64,000 bases of DNA from CAYUNE01 sp964446115 (GTDB taxonomy: Bacteria > Desulfobacterota > Desulfobulbia > Desulfobulbales > Desulfobulbaceae): the NCBI GenBank assembly GCA_964446115.1, contig CAYUNE010000042.1:1-64000 (forward strand), given 5' to 3'. This document shows, one piece after another, positions 63,212 to 64,000 of the stretch; position 1 is the first letter of the stretch, and each line of letters opens with the position of its first letter. A program made the position numbers and the translations under genes. The notes beneath the pieces are model-generated. The model was not told the origin of the DNA, made no database searches, and saw nothing but the letters and a program-made list of their open reading frames with translations.

Positions 63212-63976
63212 ATGGGAAACAGTTCACGAATCAGAGACTTACTTGGATCAATCGGTCTCATCATCATTTTATTGATTGTGGCGTTGTTGATCAGTGGAGC
63301 AGGATATTTTTTCATCAAACAGCAGGCCATCGTCGACGCCAAGAGTAAGGCAGCCGCCCTGTTGCAGTACACCGAGGCCTCACGCCATTTTTTCTTAAAA
63401 CATCAGAAACCTGCGGTTATTGAGCTCATGGAGTGCAAAAACCGCTTTTTCCCCGAGCTCATGCTCGGTTTCATGATTGATCGGGAAACCTGGAAGCTGG
63501 TCACCGAAGAGGAGCCCGGTTACCGCTATCATCAGGCCACTTTGAATCCCCTCAACGAAGAGGATCGGGCCGACACCGATGAGCTGCAGATCATCAGTGA
63601 ATTCCGATCCGATGCCGAATTGAAAAAACTCGATGGCATTATAACCAAGAACGAGGAAGAATTTGTCTATGTTGCCTCGCCGGTCAAAGTCGAGCGCAAG
63701 TCCTGCCTGCAGTGTCACGGCAATCCGGACGATGCCCCGCGTTTCCAGGTCGAGGTGTATGGACAGGATCAGGGTTATGGCTGGAATCTGGATGAAACCG
63801 TATCGGCGTCGGTGGTTTATGTGTCCCTGGAAGAGGCGCTGCAGCGTGCCAGGCGCAGAGGTATCTGGATTTTCTTCATCACCTTCGGCGGCTTTATCCT
63901 CACCCTGCCCTTCATGGGACTTTTCATCACCCATATCCTCAGCGAACCTGAAGATGTCGATTACCAGGTACTGTAG
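63212..63976 (+). CDS. DUF3365/Tll0287-like heme-binding membrane protein
   Basis: This 254-aa protein has membrane helices at about 11-34 and 213-237, with a periplasmic domain between them. C165-x2-C168-H169 (SCLQCHG) is a c-type heme site near the end of the domain, as in DUF3365 sensors, which often form the input part of histidine kinases or cyclases. Here no output domain follows in the same protein. An ATG one base after its stop suggests a co-transcribed partner. An AGAGGAGG site precedes the start. Confidence 0.85.
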   Translation: MGNSSRIRDLLGSIGLIIILLIVALLISGAGYFFIKQQAIVDAKSKAAALLQYTEASRHFFLKHQKPAVIELMECKNRFFPELMLGFMIDRETWKLVTEEEPGYRYHQATLNPLNEEDRADTDELQIISEFRSDAELKKLDGIITKNEEEFVYVASPVKVERKSCLQCHGNPDDAPRFQVEVYGQDQGYGWNLDETVSASVVYVSLEEALQRARRRGIWIFFITFGGFILTLPFMGLFITHILSEPEDVDYQVL

Positions 63977-63977
63977 G

Positions 63978-64000
63978 ATGAGACCACTGGGAAAAACGGA
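63978..64000 (+). CDS. Possible start of a further gene, cut by the window edge
   Basis: An ATG one base after the DUF3365 stop opens a frame MRPLGKT that runs off the right edge. Only seven residues are seen, so neither reality nor function can be judged beyond its tight spacing. Confidence 0.3.

Overview
The window is a 64 kb, mostly housekeeping stretch of a GC-rich, Gram-negative, probably anaerobic bacterium. Gene content and order best fit a Desulfobacterota member, perhaps a Desulfobulbales-type sulfur or sulfate metaboliser. The reasons are a Wolinella-type fumarate reductase/succinate dehydrogenase (cytochrome b558, flavoprotein, iron-sulfur), LpxI instead of LpxH, a dihydroorotate dehydrogenase of the PyrD/PyrK type, several c-di-GMP signalling proteins and a heme CxxCH sensor. 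The taxonomic assignment is inference; no 16S gene is present. No transposase, integrase, phage gene or CRISPR array was seen.

Layout. 1-4075 (minus): a Ppx/GppA fragment and an sdhC-VOC-sdhA-sdhB operon with a glyoxalase-fold protein inside it. 4111-5115: radical SAM protein. 5173-9698 (minus): a CHASE2-PAS-GGDEF-EAL protein with degenerate active sites, translationally coupled to a LysM/FecR surface protein. 9936-14411: an unrecognised 541-aa protein with a His-rich HIT/GalT-like motif, a YdcF-like protein and a trpB-trpA pair. 14427-21656: inositol monophosphatase, rhomboid protease, diguanylate cyclase, nadK, proC, lpxC and lpxK. 21860-26833: a complete branched-chain amino acid ABC transporter (livKHMGF) with an intergenic terminator after livK. 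26912-29113: a GnnA-like oxidoreductase and lpxB.

29444-33529 is the least ordinary part. It holds four exported proteins with no recognised pathway: an SGNH-like protein ending in a DP-rich tail, an eight-motif FG-GAP propeller, an orphan STN-domain protein with a duplicated C-terminal motif, and a 113-aa secreted protein. Three of the four have their own sigma70-like promoter. 33650-35014 (minus) is an AEC transporter coupled to a beta-grasp-like protein. 35386-46611 is tRNA-Gly(CCC) followed by the transcription/translation cluster rimP-nusA-infB-rbfA-nrnA-truB-rpsO-pnp-dut and an MBL hydrolase. 46633-48076 (minus) carries a zinc-ribbon PilZ protein, a 56-aa dual-CxxC protein and pyrE.

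48391-54931 is an amino-sugar and lipid A block: glmS, a NamZ/DUF1343 homologue, lpxD, fabZ, lpxA, lpxI. With lpxC, lpxK and lpxB elsewhere in the window, almost the whole Raetz pathway to lipid IVA is here, but broken into pieces. 54955-63976 has a prepilin peptidase (minus), then pyrK-pyrD-ykvA-aroD-aroE-aroA-glk-CDF exporter, and finally a heme-binding DUF3365-type membrane protein that may begin a signalling operon cut by the window edge.
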